Part shown: positions 52,300 through 61,433 of the stretch, one piece after another | Layout: the number at the start of each line of letters is the position of its first letter | Numbering within the stretch: the first letter of the stretch is position 1 | Origin: Algoriphagus pacificus | GTDB lineage: Bacteria > Bacteroidota > Bacteroidia > Cytophagales > Cyclobacteriaceae | Reading direction: 5' to 3' | NCBI RefSeq assembly: GCF_017254845.1 | Contig: NZ_JAFKCU010000002.1 | Span: 620,001-684,000, forward strand | DNA: 64,000 nucleotides | Notes under the pieces: generated by a model | The model's database searches: none | The model's input: only the letters and a program-made list of their open reading frames with translations | Told to the model about the DNA's origin: nothing | Position numbers and translations under genes: made by a program

Positions 52300-52926
52300 A
52301 TGCTTACCTCGATTACACCGTCAATTACGAAGGAAATATTAACTACCGCACTTTCCTATCCAGAATTCAAACAGCTGACTTTTGACTTGGTTGCCCAGGG
52401 AAAAACTACCGGCCCCAATCAATCTGAGTCATATTTGAATTATACCCGATTGAATTTGGTGAGAATGAACCGCGTGGAGAAGACTTCCAAAGTCTCAGAA
52501 GCCATGGTAGATTTGATCCAAAAAATTGATCAGCCCCAAGTTTGGCTTTTGCTGACAGAAGCTTGGTGTGGAGATGGATCTCAGACCATTCCATATATCG
52601 CCAAATTGGCTGATTTGAATCCCTTGATTTCATTGAAAATTATTTTTCGGGATGAGCATCCAGCCATTATGGATCAGTATTTAACTGAAGGAGCCAGATC
52701 AATCCCGAAATTGATTGGTTTTTCTGCTGATTTAGAAGAAGAATTGTTTACTTGGGGACCAAGGCCAAAATATCTTCAGGATCGATTGAAAGCTTTCAAA
52801 CTGGATCCACAGGGAGTTAGCTCTAAAGAATTTTCTGAAGGAACCTACCTTTGGTACGCCAGAGATAGGAATAAAGCCACCGAGCAGGAATTGTATGAAG
52901 CAATTTCTAAAATAAACGAATCATGA
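52300..52926 (+). CDS. Thioredoxin-family protein with WCGDG motif
   Basis: A 208-residue cytoplasmic protein of the thioredoxin family: VWLLLTEAWCGDGSQTIPYIAKLA, with cis-Pro in GARSIPKLIGF and a C-terminal helix. The usual WCGPC is WCGDG, leaving a single Cys near residue 88, so a classical dithiol exchange is not possible. Homologues of this type in Bacteroidota are called thioredoxin family without known role. The ATG of the next gene overlaps its stop (ATGA). Confidence 0.86.
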   Translation: MLTSITPSITKEILTTALSYPEFKQLTFDLVAQGKTTGPNQSESYLNYTRLNLVRMNRVEKTSKVSEAMVDLIQKIDQPQVWLLLTEAWCGDGSQTIPYIAKLADLNPLISLKIIFRDEHPAIMDQYLTEGARSIPKLIGFSADLEEELFTWGPRPKYLQDRLKAFKLDPQGVSSKEFSEGTYLWYARDRNKATEQELYEAISKINES

Positions 52927-53636
52927 AAATAGCCCTGATCTCAGGTACTTCCGGTATGGTGGGGATGCAGCTTTTGCATCAGCTACTCTCTAATTACGAT
53001 TATGTAATCAGCGTAGGAAGAAGAAAACTTGCCATCAAGCATCAAAATCTGGTTCAACTAGAGGGAGATTTGGCAAAAATAAATACCTGGGATTGGGAGC
53101 ATCTGATCGGTGCTGATTCTTTAGGTGGAGAATTTAATGCTTTGAAGGAGTCGATTTTGGAAAAAAATGCTGAAATGCATGCTTTCTCTTCTCTCGGGAC
53201 TACCATCAAGCAGGCAGGATCAAAAGAGCGTTTTTTTCAGATCGATCATGATTTGGTGATTGAATTTGCGAAATGGGCAAAAGCTTTAGGAGCTTCTCGA
53301 TTCTTGTATGTTTCTTCCTCAGGAGCTGATGCCAATTCCTCAATTTTTTACAGTCAGACAAAAGGTAAAACAGAAAATGATTTGAAAGACTTAGGATTTG
53401 AATACCTAGGTTTATTTAGACCTTTTCTGTTATTGGGAAATAGATCTGAGTTCAGACTCGGTGAGCAAATAGCTACGATTGTGATGAAGCCTTTGGTTTG
53501 GTTAAAGCTATTTAAAAACATCAGACCGATTTACGATTATCAAGTTGCAAAAGGAATGGTCAAAACAGCTTTGGCTAGTAAAAATGAATCAGTTGAAATC
53601 ATTTCATCCGGCCAATTACAGGATCTAAGTAAATGA
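52923..53636 (+). CDS. NAD(P)-binding Rossmann protein (HTATIP2-like)
   Basis: A 237-residue atypical SDR starting MKIALISGTSGMVGMQLLHQL (GxxGxxG). The middle has FSSLGTTIKQAGSKERFFQIDHDLVIEFAKWAKALGASRFLYVSSSGADANSSIFYSQTKGKTENDL, with the Ser-Tyr-Lys set of SDRs, here SSSGADA and YSQTKGK. It resembles human HTATIP2/TIP30 and the window paralogue at 13777. Cofactor and substrate unknown. It overlaps the upstream thioredoxin gene by 4 bp and dtd by 4 bp. Confidence 0.85.
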   Translation: MKIALISGTSGMVGMQLLHQLLSNYDYVISVGRRKLAIKHQNLVQLEGDLAKINTWDWEHLIGADSLGGEFNALKESILEKNAEMHAFSSLGTTIKQAGSKERFFQIDHDLVIEFAKWAKALGASRFLYVSSSGADANSSIFYSQTKGKTENDLKDLGFEYLGLFRPFLLLGNRSEFRLGEQIATIVMKPLVWLKLFKNIRPIYDYQVAKGMVKTALASKNESVEIISSGQLQDLSK

Positions 53637-54085
53637 TAGTAGTTATACAAAGAGTATCGGAAGCCTCTGTTAAAATCGACGGGTTAGTTAAATCTTCAAT
53701 AGAAACAGGTTTGATGATCTTGGTAGGGATTGAGGAGGCAGATAATCAGGAGGATATTGAATGGCTTTCAAAGAAGATCGTGAATCTGAGAATTTTTCCT
53801 GATGAAAATGAAGTCATGAATAAATCTGTGCTGGATTGTGGAGGTGATATTTTATTGATTTCCCAGTTTACGCTACATGCCAGCACCAAAAAAGGAAACC
53901 GCCCTTCTTACATCAAAGCAGCGAAACCAGATATTGCCATTCCTTTGTATGAACAATTTATTCACACACTTGAAAGCGACTTGGGCAAATCTATAGGAAC
54001 AGGGGAATTTGGTGCAGATATGAAAGTCAGCTTGGTCAATGATGGCCCTGTGACCATTTTGATGGACAGCAAGAATAAAATCTAA
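53633..54085 (+). CDS. dtd: D-aminoacyl-tRNA deacylase
   Basis: Dtd removes D-amino acids (and glycine from tRNA-Ala) from mischarged tRNAs. The 150-residue protein has MIVVIQRVSEASVKIDG, GLMILVGIEEAD, SQFTLHASTKKGNRPSYIKAAKP (SQxT motif) and NDGPVTILMDS with the Gly-cis-Pro dipeptide. Its start overlaps the oxidoreductase gene (ATGA), so it is the last gene of the operon. Confidence 0.95.
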   Translation: MIVVIQRVSEASVKIDGLVKSSIETGLMILVGIEEADNQEDIEWLSKKIVNLRIFPDENEVMNKSVLDCGGDILLISQFTLHASTKKGNRPSYIKAAKPDIAIPLYEQFIHTLESDLGKSIGTGEFGADMKVSLVNDGPVTILMDSKNKI

Positions 54086-54137
54086 ACTCGGGTTAGAGCA
54101 GGATAGAAAAAGATCTAGATAAGTCTACATTAACTTA

Positions 54138-55622
54138 ATGAAGGCTTATATACTATCCCTGTTTTTCACGCTAACTGTTGCTTTTTCTTTCTTAATCAGC
54201 AACAATTCTGTCTCAACTTCGGAGGAACCAAAACTCGAAGAAAACAATCATCCCAATATCGTTTTTGTATTAGCTGACCAGTGGAGGGCTCAAGAAATTG
54301 GTTATGCCGGCAATGATCAGATCATTACTCCCAACCTGGATAAACTTGCTTCCGAAAGCTTGATTTTTGAAAATGCAGTTACGACAATGGCCGTTTGTGC
54401 TCCTTGGAGAGCAAGTTTTTTGACAGGCCAATATCCTTTGACGCATGGGGTTTTTTATAACGATAAGCCGCTTCCAAATGAAGCTCTGACTTTGGCGGAA
54501 ATTTATAAAGAGGCTGGCTATGCGACTGGATATATCGGAAAATGGCACTTAAATGGTCATGCGAGAGGAGCTGATCCCTTTAGCGCGAGAGACCAACCTG
54601 TACCAAAAGATCGAAGACAGGGATTTGATTATTGGAAAGTAAGGGAGGTTACCCATAATTATAACAACAGTTTTTATTTCGATGAGAATGATGAAAAACA
54701 CACTTGGGAGGGGTATGATGTTTTTCCACAGACAGATAGTGCGATCAGTTTTATTTCAAAAAACAAGGAAAAACCATTCGTCCTGATGCTTTCCTATGGG
54801 CCACCTCATGACCCATATTTTTCTGCGCCTAAGGAATATCAGGAACTCTATGATGCAGGTACTTTAAAATTGCGGCCCAATGTACCCGAAGAATATCAAG
54901 ATAGTGCCAGAAGAGTTTTGGCAGGATATTATGCACATGCCACTGCGATTGATAAGGCAATAGGAGATTTGCTTGCAGGAATTGATAAGGCCGGAATAGC
55001 AGACAATACTATTTTTGTATTCACATCCGAGCATGGAGATATGTTGATGTCCAGAGGGGTAGTTAAAAAGCAAAGACCTTGGGATGAGGCGATCAAAGTG
55101 CCAATGCTGCTGAGATATCCAGATAAATTTGGAACAAGAAGTAAGAGAGTTCTTGACCCGATAGGGACACCAGATTTGCTTCCTACATTGCTTGGGCTGA
55201 GCGAAATTCCCATTCCAGAATCAATTGAAGGCAAGGATTTTTCAGCAAATCTTCTTGCTGGAAAAGACTTGGAAAATGAAGCAACTCTGATTATGCTTCC
55301 GGTTCCTTTTCATGAGTGGCAGTTTAAAAACGGAGGAAGAGAATATCGAGGTATCCGAACTCGAAGGTATACCTATGTAACAGATCTTCTGGGCCCATGG
55401 CTTTTGTATGACAATGAAAAAGATCCTTATCAGCTTACAAATCTTGTGAATCAAGCCGAATACAAAGGTTTACAAAAGGAGATGGAAGCAATTCTTAAAA
55501 GGAAATTGAAGGCAACGCATGACCAATTCCTGCCTGCTGACGAGTACATGACCCAATGGAATTATTTATATGACCGAAGCGACAGTTTGCGTGCAGAAAA
55601 TTACCTTGAAATAAACAGGTAA
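54138..55622 (+). CDS. Secreted sulfatase (S1 family)
   Basis: A 494-residue sulfatase with a signal peptide (1-25). The formylglycine motif is C-A-P-W-R in VCAPWRASFLTGQYP (Cys near 91), the C-x-P-x-R form, which must be matured by a formylglycine-generating enzyme or anaerobic SME encoded elsewhere. Metal ligands are in FVLADQWR and TSEHGDMLMSRG. The domain order (core to about 360, then IRTRRYTYVTDLLGPWLLYDNEKDPYQL) is that of sugar sulfatases. A polysaccharide lyase gene lies 3 kb downstream on the other strand, which may point to a sulfated or uronic polysaccharide, but there is no SusC/D pair. Confidence 0.9.
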   Translation: MKAYILSLFFTLTVAFSFLISNNSVSTSEEPKLEENNHPNIVFVLADQWRAQEIGYAGNDQIITPNLDKLASESLIFENAVTTMAVCAPWRASFLTGQYPLTHGVFYNDKPLPNEALTLAEIYKEAGYATGYIGKWHLNGHARGADPFSARDQPVPKDRRQGFDYWKVREVTHNYNNSFYFDENDEKHTWEGYDVFPQTDSAISFISKNKEKPFVLMLSYGPPHDPYFSAPKEYQELYDAGTLKLRPNVPEEYQDSARRVLAGYYAHATAIDKAIGDLLAGIDKAGIADNTIFVFTSEHGDMLMSRGVVKKQRPWDEAIKVPMLLRYPDKFGTRSKRVLDPIGTPDLLPTLLGLSEIPIPESIEGKDFSANLLAGKDLENEATLIMLPVPFHEWQFKNGGREYRGIRTRRYTYVTDLLGPWLLYDNEKDPYQLTNLVNQAEYKGLQKEMEAILKRKLKATHDQFLPADEYMTQWNYLYDRSDSLRAENYLEINR

Positions 55623-55719
55623 AACAGGTTGGAAATGGTTGAGGTACTTTTCATCTGATCTTTTATTGATTGGCTGAATATATTTTTCAATCTTTCGATC
55701 CCTATTAAACAGCAGTCTT

Positions 55720-57201
55720 TTGTCAGATACAATTTTATCCATCCAGCAGGCCACCATTTTATTTAAGGCACAACAAGCTTTTCAAAACCTGGATTTCCAA
55801 TGGAAAAAAGGAGAAAACTGGGCCATAATTGGAGATTCTGGCTGGGAGCTTACTGCTTTTATCGAAACACTGAGGGGAAATACGGTACTTTCTGCGGGAA
55901 AGATAGAAAGGTCGTTTTCAGCTGATTATGTGAAAAGTAAAACCGAAGCAGGTGAGGTACATAGCTTCAGGGATTTGATCGCCTATGTTTCCCAAAAGTA
56001 TGTTTTCAAGAACAGGTCCCATATTCAGAACTTTTATTTTCAGCAGCGGTTCAATTCTTCCGAATCAGAAGAAACAGCAACTGTCAGAGAGTATTTGCTA
56101 GAGGTTAATCCCAAAGTTTCAGGGCCATGGAACATCGAAAATGTAGCCAAATTGTTGAGATTGGAGGCTTTATTAGATAAGTCTTTACTGAAGCTTTCCA
56201 ACGGAGAAACGCGAAGGCTTGCAATCGCTTTGGGTCTGATGCAGCAGCCAAGGATTTATTTGATGGATCAGCCTATGACAGGACTGGATGCAAAAAGCAG
56301 AGAGGAGTTTGGTCAGATTTTGAAGAGAATCTCCGAAGCTGGTGTCCAGGTTTTAATGACTACTTCAGCTACAGAAATTCCGGATGGAATTACCCATATT
56401 GGAAAACTTTCCAAAGAGGGATTGGTAAATACTTGGACAAAGGAGGATTTCCATCTTGACCAGATCCAACCTTTGCAAATGCCAAGCTGGGATTGGGAAT
56501 TGTTAGCTAGTTTGCTTCCAAAGGATTTAGAAGTGGATCCTTTTCCTGTGATTAAATTAAATGATGTGACCATAAAATATGGAGACAAGGTCATTTTGGA
56601 TCGACTGAATTGGGAGGTGAATTCTGGAGAACGTTGGTTGTTAAAAGGAAAAAATGGAGCAGGAAAGTCTACTCTTCTCAGTTTATTGATCGGAGAAAAC
56701 CCGCAAGCTTATTCGAAGGATTTTTGGTTGTTTGGAAGGAAAAGAGGAACAGGGGAGAGTATTTGGGATGTGAAGCGACCAACAGGATTTGTAGCTCCTG
56801 AATTGAGCAGGTATTTCCCCGCCAATCAAACTTGTAGAAAAGTGATTTTATCAGGCCTTTTTGATACCATGGGTTTGTTTAAAAAAGTCAGTTCTGAGCA
56901 AGAGGAATTGGCTCATCAATGGATTAAACTTTTTATTCTTGAACCTCTCCAAAATACGGTCATTCAGAGATTGTCATTAGAGCATCAGCGCTGGACGCTC
57001 CTAGCTAGAGCTTTGATCAAAAAGCCAAAATTATTGATACTTGATGAGGCCAGCCAAGGCATGGATGAGTTTCAGCGGAGGCTTTTTAAAGAAACTGTCC
57101 AGCAAGTATGCGAGCGAAGTGGGATTACTTTAATCTATGTCAGTCACTATGCTGAGGACGTGCCTGAGGTAGTAGAGAAGGTGAAAGAGTTGGGTAATTG
57201 A
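55720..57201 (+). CDS. Twin ABC ATPase (ModF-like) with a degenerate first site
   Basis: A 493-residue protein with two ABC domains in one chain and no membrane part, starting at a TTG (no early ATG is available). NBD1 Walker A reads GDSGWELT (38-45): the Lys is Leu; its Walker B ends DQ (183-184) instead of DE; its signature LSNGE (159-163) is normal. NBD2 has an intact Walker A GKNGAGKS (310-317) and DE at 442-443, but its signature is LSLEH (418-422). In an ABC dimer site, Walker A of one half faces the signature of the other, so one composite site is intact and the other is dead. ModF-type proteins are linked to molybdate in E. coli; here the role is unknown. Confidence 0.9.
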   Translation: MSDTILSIQQATILFKAQQAFQNLDFQWKKGENWAIIGDSGWELTAFIETLRGNTVLSAGKIERSFSADYVKSKTEAGEVHSFRDLIAYVSQKYVFKNRSHIQNFYFQQRFNSSESEETATVREYLLEVNPKVSGPWNIENVAKLLRLEALLDKSLLKLSNGETRRLAIALGLMQQPRIYLMDQPMTGLDAKSREEFGQILKRISEAGVQVLMTTSATEIPDGITHIGKLSKEGLVNTWTKEDFHLDQIQPLQMPSWDWELLASLLPKDLEVDPFPVIKLNDVTIKYGDKVILDRLNWEVNSGERWLLKGKNGAGKSTLLSLLIGENPQAYSKDFWLFGRKRGTGESIWDVKRPTGFVAPELSRYFPANQTCRKVILSGLFDTMGLFKKVSSEQEELAHQWIKLFILEPLQNTVIQRLSLEHQRWTLLARALIKKPKLLILDEASQGMDEFQRRLFKETVQQVCERSGITLIYVSHYAEDVPEVVEKVKELGN

Positions 57202-57213
57202 GTAAAATCAATT

Positions 57214-57239
57214 TAGGCTAGGGTTTAAACCCTGGTCTA
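57214..57239. repeat. Palindromic element between convergent genes
   Basis: AGGGTTT/AAACCCT centre with wobble-tolerant arms over 26 bp. It lacks a T tract and lies between the stops of the ABC protein gene and the lyase gene. It looks like a dispersed palindromic repeat of this phylum; only one copy was noticed here. Confidence 0.5.
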
Positions 57240-57250
57240 TGAAATGAAGC

Positions 57251-59944
57251 TTATTTTTTGATCACCTTTACATCATTAAACATCAATGGATTCTCGCTAA
57301 TCCTTAATTTTTTTCCACTGGAGGTGGTTACATTATCTAAAATCACTTCTTCTGTGATGATATACGGAAATGCTTCTTGATAGGAATTGTCCTTCATTTC
57401 CGGATTGAAATTTCCAAAAATAGCTGGCCCCTGATAGTTTTCCGGATGATTGGAATCTTCGATTTTAAGGTTTTCAAAAGTGATTTTTTCTGGCATATAG
57501 CAGGTATAGCCGAAGTCATGTTGACCGGAATTATATCCGCCGATAAGTGAGGCATTATAAGTTTTACCTCCATTTGGGATAAATGTGCAGTCCTTGATGA
57601 TGAATTCTCCTTGCCAGGTGCTTCCATAATCTGAACGCAAATTGATCACATTTCTACCTCGTATGATTGTATTTTCTACGAGAAGGGTTCCACTGCCAAT
57701 TGCATTGATTCCCATATGTCCCATTGTAGAATTTCGAATCTTGGCATTCGCAACACCCATATGCGCATCGAAGCGGGAGAAAGTACAATTGTCATAAAGC
57801 AAGTTCTTACAATAGTTGGATCCCATAATTCCCCAATAGGTAGAATCATCAATGTCGTTGGTTTGACTACAATTGATAAATGAAACATTGAGAGCGCGGC
57901 TGATAGAAATATCATAGCTACCCATGGAGACTGGTTTTCCAGCGTTTCCAATAGTTTGATAGGTTTTGTGCCCGGTTAAAACCGTATTTTGGACAGTGAC
58001 ATTCGTGCAGTTGCTGATGTTCAAAAATCCTCCATATGGAGCACCCTGATCACCTTCGCCGATGATTCGGTGCTCAAGCCCATCAACAATTACATTTGAG
58101 CGTTTGATGGAAAGATTTCGACTATAATAATTGTATTTAGATTCTTCCTGATTCGCAATCGTAGTAAATCGGCCGCCAGTTATTTTCAGAACTTCCTCGT
58201 CAATCGGCAACACTGTCATATCAGTGATTTCCTCAAAATCCCAGATAATAGGAGCATTCATATCCACATTTCCATCTTTGTCTACTAGAAAAATATCGGT
58301 TTGTGAAGCACCATTGTTCTGGTTTAATCCAAAGCGGATATATCGTTTTTTGTTGGCGTTGGTGGCGGTAATCAGACTGGGGCGAGGAAGGGAAATGTCT
58401 AGTTTTTCTTGATTTCTTCTGAGGGTTTTTATTCCTTCAAGTTGGTAGGATTCTAATTTGGAACTGACGAGAAAAACAGGAGCCGTGCGGTTTTCGACGT
58501 TTCTATCATCAATAATAAAGCTAGCTGAACCAAAGTCAGTATCCGTTTGGATGATGGCAGTTTTATCTGTTCCTCCTATATAAAAAGAAGCATTTTCACT
58601 TGCTTTTACGGTTAATCCATGCTCATTGGCAAATTCATGAGTTGCTATAATTGCTTCAAAATCATCCGCTTTCCCATCTCCCATAGCTCCAAAGTCCTTG
58701 TAGCTAACGGATCCGGCAGAGATGAATTCTTGGAGTTTTTCATTCGAAATTGAAACTGAGGCATCTAGTTTTTTCTCATTAAGCCATAGCAAAGGAAATC
58801 TCACCGGCATATTCCGGATTACCTCGGGAGTATCAAAGTCCGCCTCCAGTTGATTCCAAAGCTGTAAATTGTTTTCCTTATCGTAAGCCATTCCACCAAA
58901 CAATAGGAATGGATGGCGCACTGGCCATTGATCCCAATACATGACATCTTGTTGATAAGGCCAAGAGTTTTTGTCTTTTACAAAGGGGTACAAAAATGAA
59001 ATTCCTTTTTTCAGAGACTTTCCATCCGGCGTTTCATATTGGAACAGGTTTTCCTTTTCATCCGAATAAACCTGGCAAAGTGTTGCCATGGCATCTAAAG
59101 TAAACAAGGAATAGCCGTAGGGTTTGGTACGCTTGAGTTCGAGGGGAAAGCTTCCATTTGCCTCCATTTGGTCTGGAAGAAGTTCGTTTTTATACATCTC
59201 CTTGCAAAATTCAAGCACTTCCTGATTTCCTACCAGTTTGGCGAAAACCGCAGCTTGCATGGCCCAGCAGACACTGTGATTATTGCCATGATCCCGCTCA
59301 TCGATACCATAGGGATGAGTTGTCATCCAGTTAAGGTATGCTGCAAACCAGTCTTTCATTTGCTGAATTTCTGATTTTGGAATCACTCCTGAGTTTTCGA
59401 CGGCTTCGATTGCCTTTGCCACTTCCATTAACTGAATCGTATCGATGATCCCAATTCCCCTTCCTGTTACCTTCCCTTTGATTGCTTGAGCATAGAGCAG
59501 ATTTGGGGTCATTTTGGTTTCTTCATTGATAAACCAAGCTTTCAAATGAGGAGCTAGAGCCTGTACATATTTTGTTTCATTCGTCACCAAATAGGCTGAA
59601 GCCAAAGCGCCGGAAATCTGACTAAAACGGATCATAGCCTCTCGATGGGCAGTGAAATTTTCTGGATTGGTGAGACCATCGCGCTGGATATATGGACCGG
59701 CTGGATTTTCTGGATCAGGCCACCAATAATCTCCTTCGGAATAAAAATCATGAATTCCTCCCACACTTCTAGGGCTACTTTCAGCCGTTACGGTAATTGG
59801 TTTGAAGGAAGCGTATTCTTCTGCCAATCGGACAACTCTTACCTTTTCTTTTGAGAATAAATCCTCTTCTGGAGCATTTTGAACTTCATTTTGATTCGAT
59901 AAAGCGAAAAAAGTAAAAAACAGGATTAGCAGATATTTTGGCAT
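57251..59944 (-). CDS. Alginate-lyase-like / pectate-lyase-like beta-helix fusion
   Basis: An 897-residue secreted protein (signal peptide about 1-18) with two different carbohydrate-active folds. Residues about 60-400 are an alginate-lyase superfamily (PF05426) toroid: DYWWPDPENPAGPYIQRDG, GRGIGIIDTIQLMEVAKA, DHGNNHSVCWAMQAAVFA with the catalytic NNHS near 220, and KRTKPYGYSLFTLDAM. From about 415 (SYKDFGAMGDGKADDFEAI) to the end it is a right-handed parallel beta-helix with Asn and Cys ladders, as in pectate lyases and Pectate_lyase_3 proteins. The first part probably cleaves a uronate polymer; the second may cleave or only bind one. No nearby transporter or SusC/D pair. Confidence 0.85.
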   Translation of the reverse strand: MPKYLLILFFTFFALSNQNEVQNAPEEDLFSKEKVRVVRLAEEYASFKPITVTAESSPRSVGGIHDFYSEGDYWWPDPENPAGPYIQRDGLTNPENFTAHREAMIRFSQISGALASAYLVTNETKYVQALAPHLKAWFINEETKMTPNLLYAQAIKGKVTGRGIGIIDTIQLMEVAKAIEAVENSGVIPKSEIQQMKDWFAAYLNWMTTHPYGIDERDHGNNHSVCWAMQAAVFAKLVGNQEVLEFCKEMYKNELLPDQMEANGSFPLELKRTKPYGYSLFTLDAMATLCQVYSDEKENLFQYETPDGKSLKKGISFLYPFVKDKNSWPYQQDVMYWDQWPVRHPFLLFGGMAYDKENNLQLWNQLEADFDTPEVIRNMPVRFPLLWLNEKKLDASVSISNEKLQEFISAGSVSYKDFGAMGDGKADDFEAIIATHEFANEHGLTVKASENASFYIGGTDKTAIIQTDTDFGSASFIIDDRNVENRTAPVFLVSSKLESYQLEGIKTLRRNQEKLDISLPRPSLITATNANKKRYIRFGLNQNNGASQTDIFLVDKDGNVDMNAPIIWDFEEITDMTVLPIDEEVLKITGGRFTTIANQEESKYNYYSRNLSIKRSNVIVDGLEHRIIGEGDQGAPYGGFLNISNCTNVTVQNTVLTGHKTYQTIGNAGKPVSMGSYDISISRALNVSFINCSQTNDIDDSTYWGIMGSNYCKNLLYDNCTFSRFDAHMGVANAKIRNSTMGHMGINAIGSGTLLVENTIIRGRNVINLRSDYGSTWQGEFIIKDCTFIPNGGKTYNASLIGGYNSGQHDFGYTCYMPEKITFENLKIEDSNHPENYQGPAIFGNFNPEMKDNSYQEAFPYIITEEVILDNVTTSSGKKLRISENPLMFNDVKVIKK

Positions 59945-60169
59945 TTTGGGATTTCTAATTATTCAAACTATAAAGTGCAATTAATTTAAATGTTTTGAAA
60001 GTTTAATTTCTTGATAATCCAACGAAGATTAATTGAAGATTTTTTTCTGGCTAAAACAGAGGATTGAAAATGAGACATAGCGAAGACTAATTTTCTTTTA
60101 TCTTTAGCTCGGAATTAGCAGATTGGTTAACTTAATTTCACTACTTTTTGAACGCTACAATCAACTTAT

Positions 60170-61429
60170 ATGAAAAGTAGAAGGTCATTTTTACAAAAGC
60201 TTGGAATAGGAATCATGGCTCCAGGGCTTTTGGGTATCCCTGATTCAAAAGCAAATAGCCTGAACCATAATCTTCAAGGGGAAGAGTTTTGGGAGCAGGT
60301 AAGAGATCAGTTTCCTTTGACTCAAATTCGCATTTATATGAATAATGGGACATTTGGCCCATCTCCAAAAGCAGTTTTAGAGGCTTTGAAAAATTCTTTT
60401 GAACAAACAAATGCTTCTGGAGAATATGGACATATTGATCCCCTGAGAGCTCAGCTAGCTGATTTTGTAGGAATCAAAGAATCGGAAATTTCTTTAACCC
60501 ATAACACGACTGAAGGAATCAATATCATGGTTTGGGGTTTGCCCCTTAAGGCTGGAGACGAAGTGATCATCACCTATCATGAACATGCAGGAAATGCAAT
60601 TCCTTGGTTGAACCGTGCAAAACTACATGGGATAGTTTTGAAACCATTCGAACCTGGATTGACGAAGGAGGAAAATCTGGATTTGATTAAAAGCCTGGTG
60701 ACTCCAAAAACCAAAGTAATTGCAGTTCCACATATCACCTGCACGACTGGACTGGTTATGCCTGTTAAAGAGATTGCCGATTTCGCCAGAAGCAAAGGGA
60801 TTTACACGGCAATTGATGGAGCACATGGCGCAGGAACGTTTGACTTGAATTTAAAAGAATTGGGTGTTGATTTTTATGCCAGTAGTTATCATAAATGGGT
60901 TTTAGGACCTAATGGGACTGGGTTTTTATATGTGAGAGAAGAATTATTGGACGATCTACAGGCCTTTCAAGTAGGTGCTTATTCCGAAACTGGATATGAT
61001 TTACATCAAAAGCCTTTACAGCTCAACGAATATGTAAAGACCGCACATAGATATGATTACGGGAGCCAAAGTTTACCAATGATCAAAGGAGTATTAGCAG
61101 CAGTTAATTTCCATCAAGAAATCGGAAGACAGAAAATTGAAACCAGAATTCGGGAATTGAATCAGCAGCTTTATGATGGCTTAGCGGAAATGAATAATCA
61201 GTTAGAAATTATTACACCGAAAGAAGCTGAATCAAGGATTTGTATGGTTGCCTTCAAGCCTAAAAATAAAGACTACGAGGAGGCTTATCGGGAGATAAGT
61301 CAAGAAGGATTCAGAATTCGAATCGTGCCGGAGGGAGGAATTAATGCGATCCGGATTTCTACCCATATTTATAACAAGAAAGCAGAGGTTGATTTACTTC
61401 TGAATGCAGTTCAAAAGGTTCTGGGTTAA
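60170..61429 (+). CDS. Tat-exported class V aminotransferase / cysteine-desulfurase-like enzyme
   Basis: A 419-residue PLP enzyme with a Tat signal (SRRSFLQKLGIGIMAPGLLG, residues 3-22). The aminotransferase class V core follows: YMNNGTFGPSPKAVLEAL, LTHNTTEGINIMVWGLPLKAGDEVI, HITCTTGLVMPVKEIADFAR, TAIDGAHGAGTFDLNLKELGVDFYASSYHKW, where the PLP Lys is in SSYHKW. It resembles isopenicillin N epimerase-like proteins (NNGTFG is typical) more than NifS. Tat export means the PLP is loaded before it leaves the cytoplasm. Substrate unknown. Probably its own promoter, with a TATCTTTA near 60100 that is one base off the -7 consensus. Confidence 0.86.
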   Translation: MKSRRSFLQKLGIGIMAPGLLGIPDSKANSLNHNLQGEEFWEQVRDQFPLTQIRIYMNNGTFGPSPKAVLEALKNSFEQTNASGEYGHIDPLRAQLADFVGIKESEISLTHNTTEGINIMVWGLPLKAGDEVIITYHEHAGNAIPWLNRAKLHGIVLKPFEPGLTKEENLDLIKSLVTPKTKVIAVPHITCTTGLVMPVKEIADFARSKGIYTAIDGAHGAGTFDLNLKELGVDFYASSYHKWVLGPNGTGFLYVREELLDDLQAFQVGAYSETGYDLHQKPLQLNEYVKTAHRYDYGSQSLPMIKGVLAAVNFHQEIGRQKIETRIRELNQQLYDGLAEMNNQLEIITPKEAESRICMVAFKPKNKDYEEAYREISQEGFRIRIVPEGGINAIRISTHIYNKKAEVDLLLNAVQKVLG

Positions 61430-61433
61430 CCTC

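Noticed and set aside
54138-59944. A polysaccharide utilisation locus
   Set aside because: A sulfatase and a lyase fusion are close, but no SusC/SusD pair, sensor or further glycosidase is present in the window.
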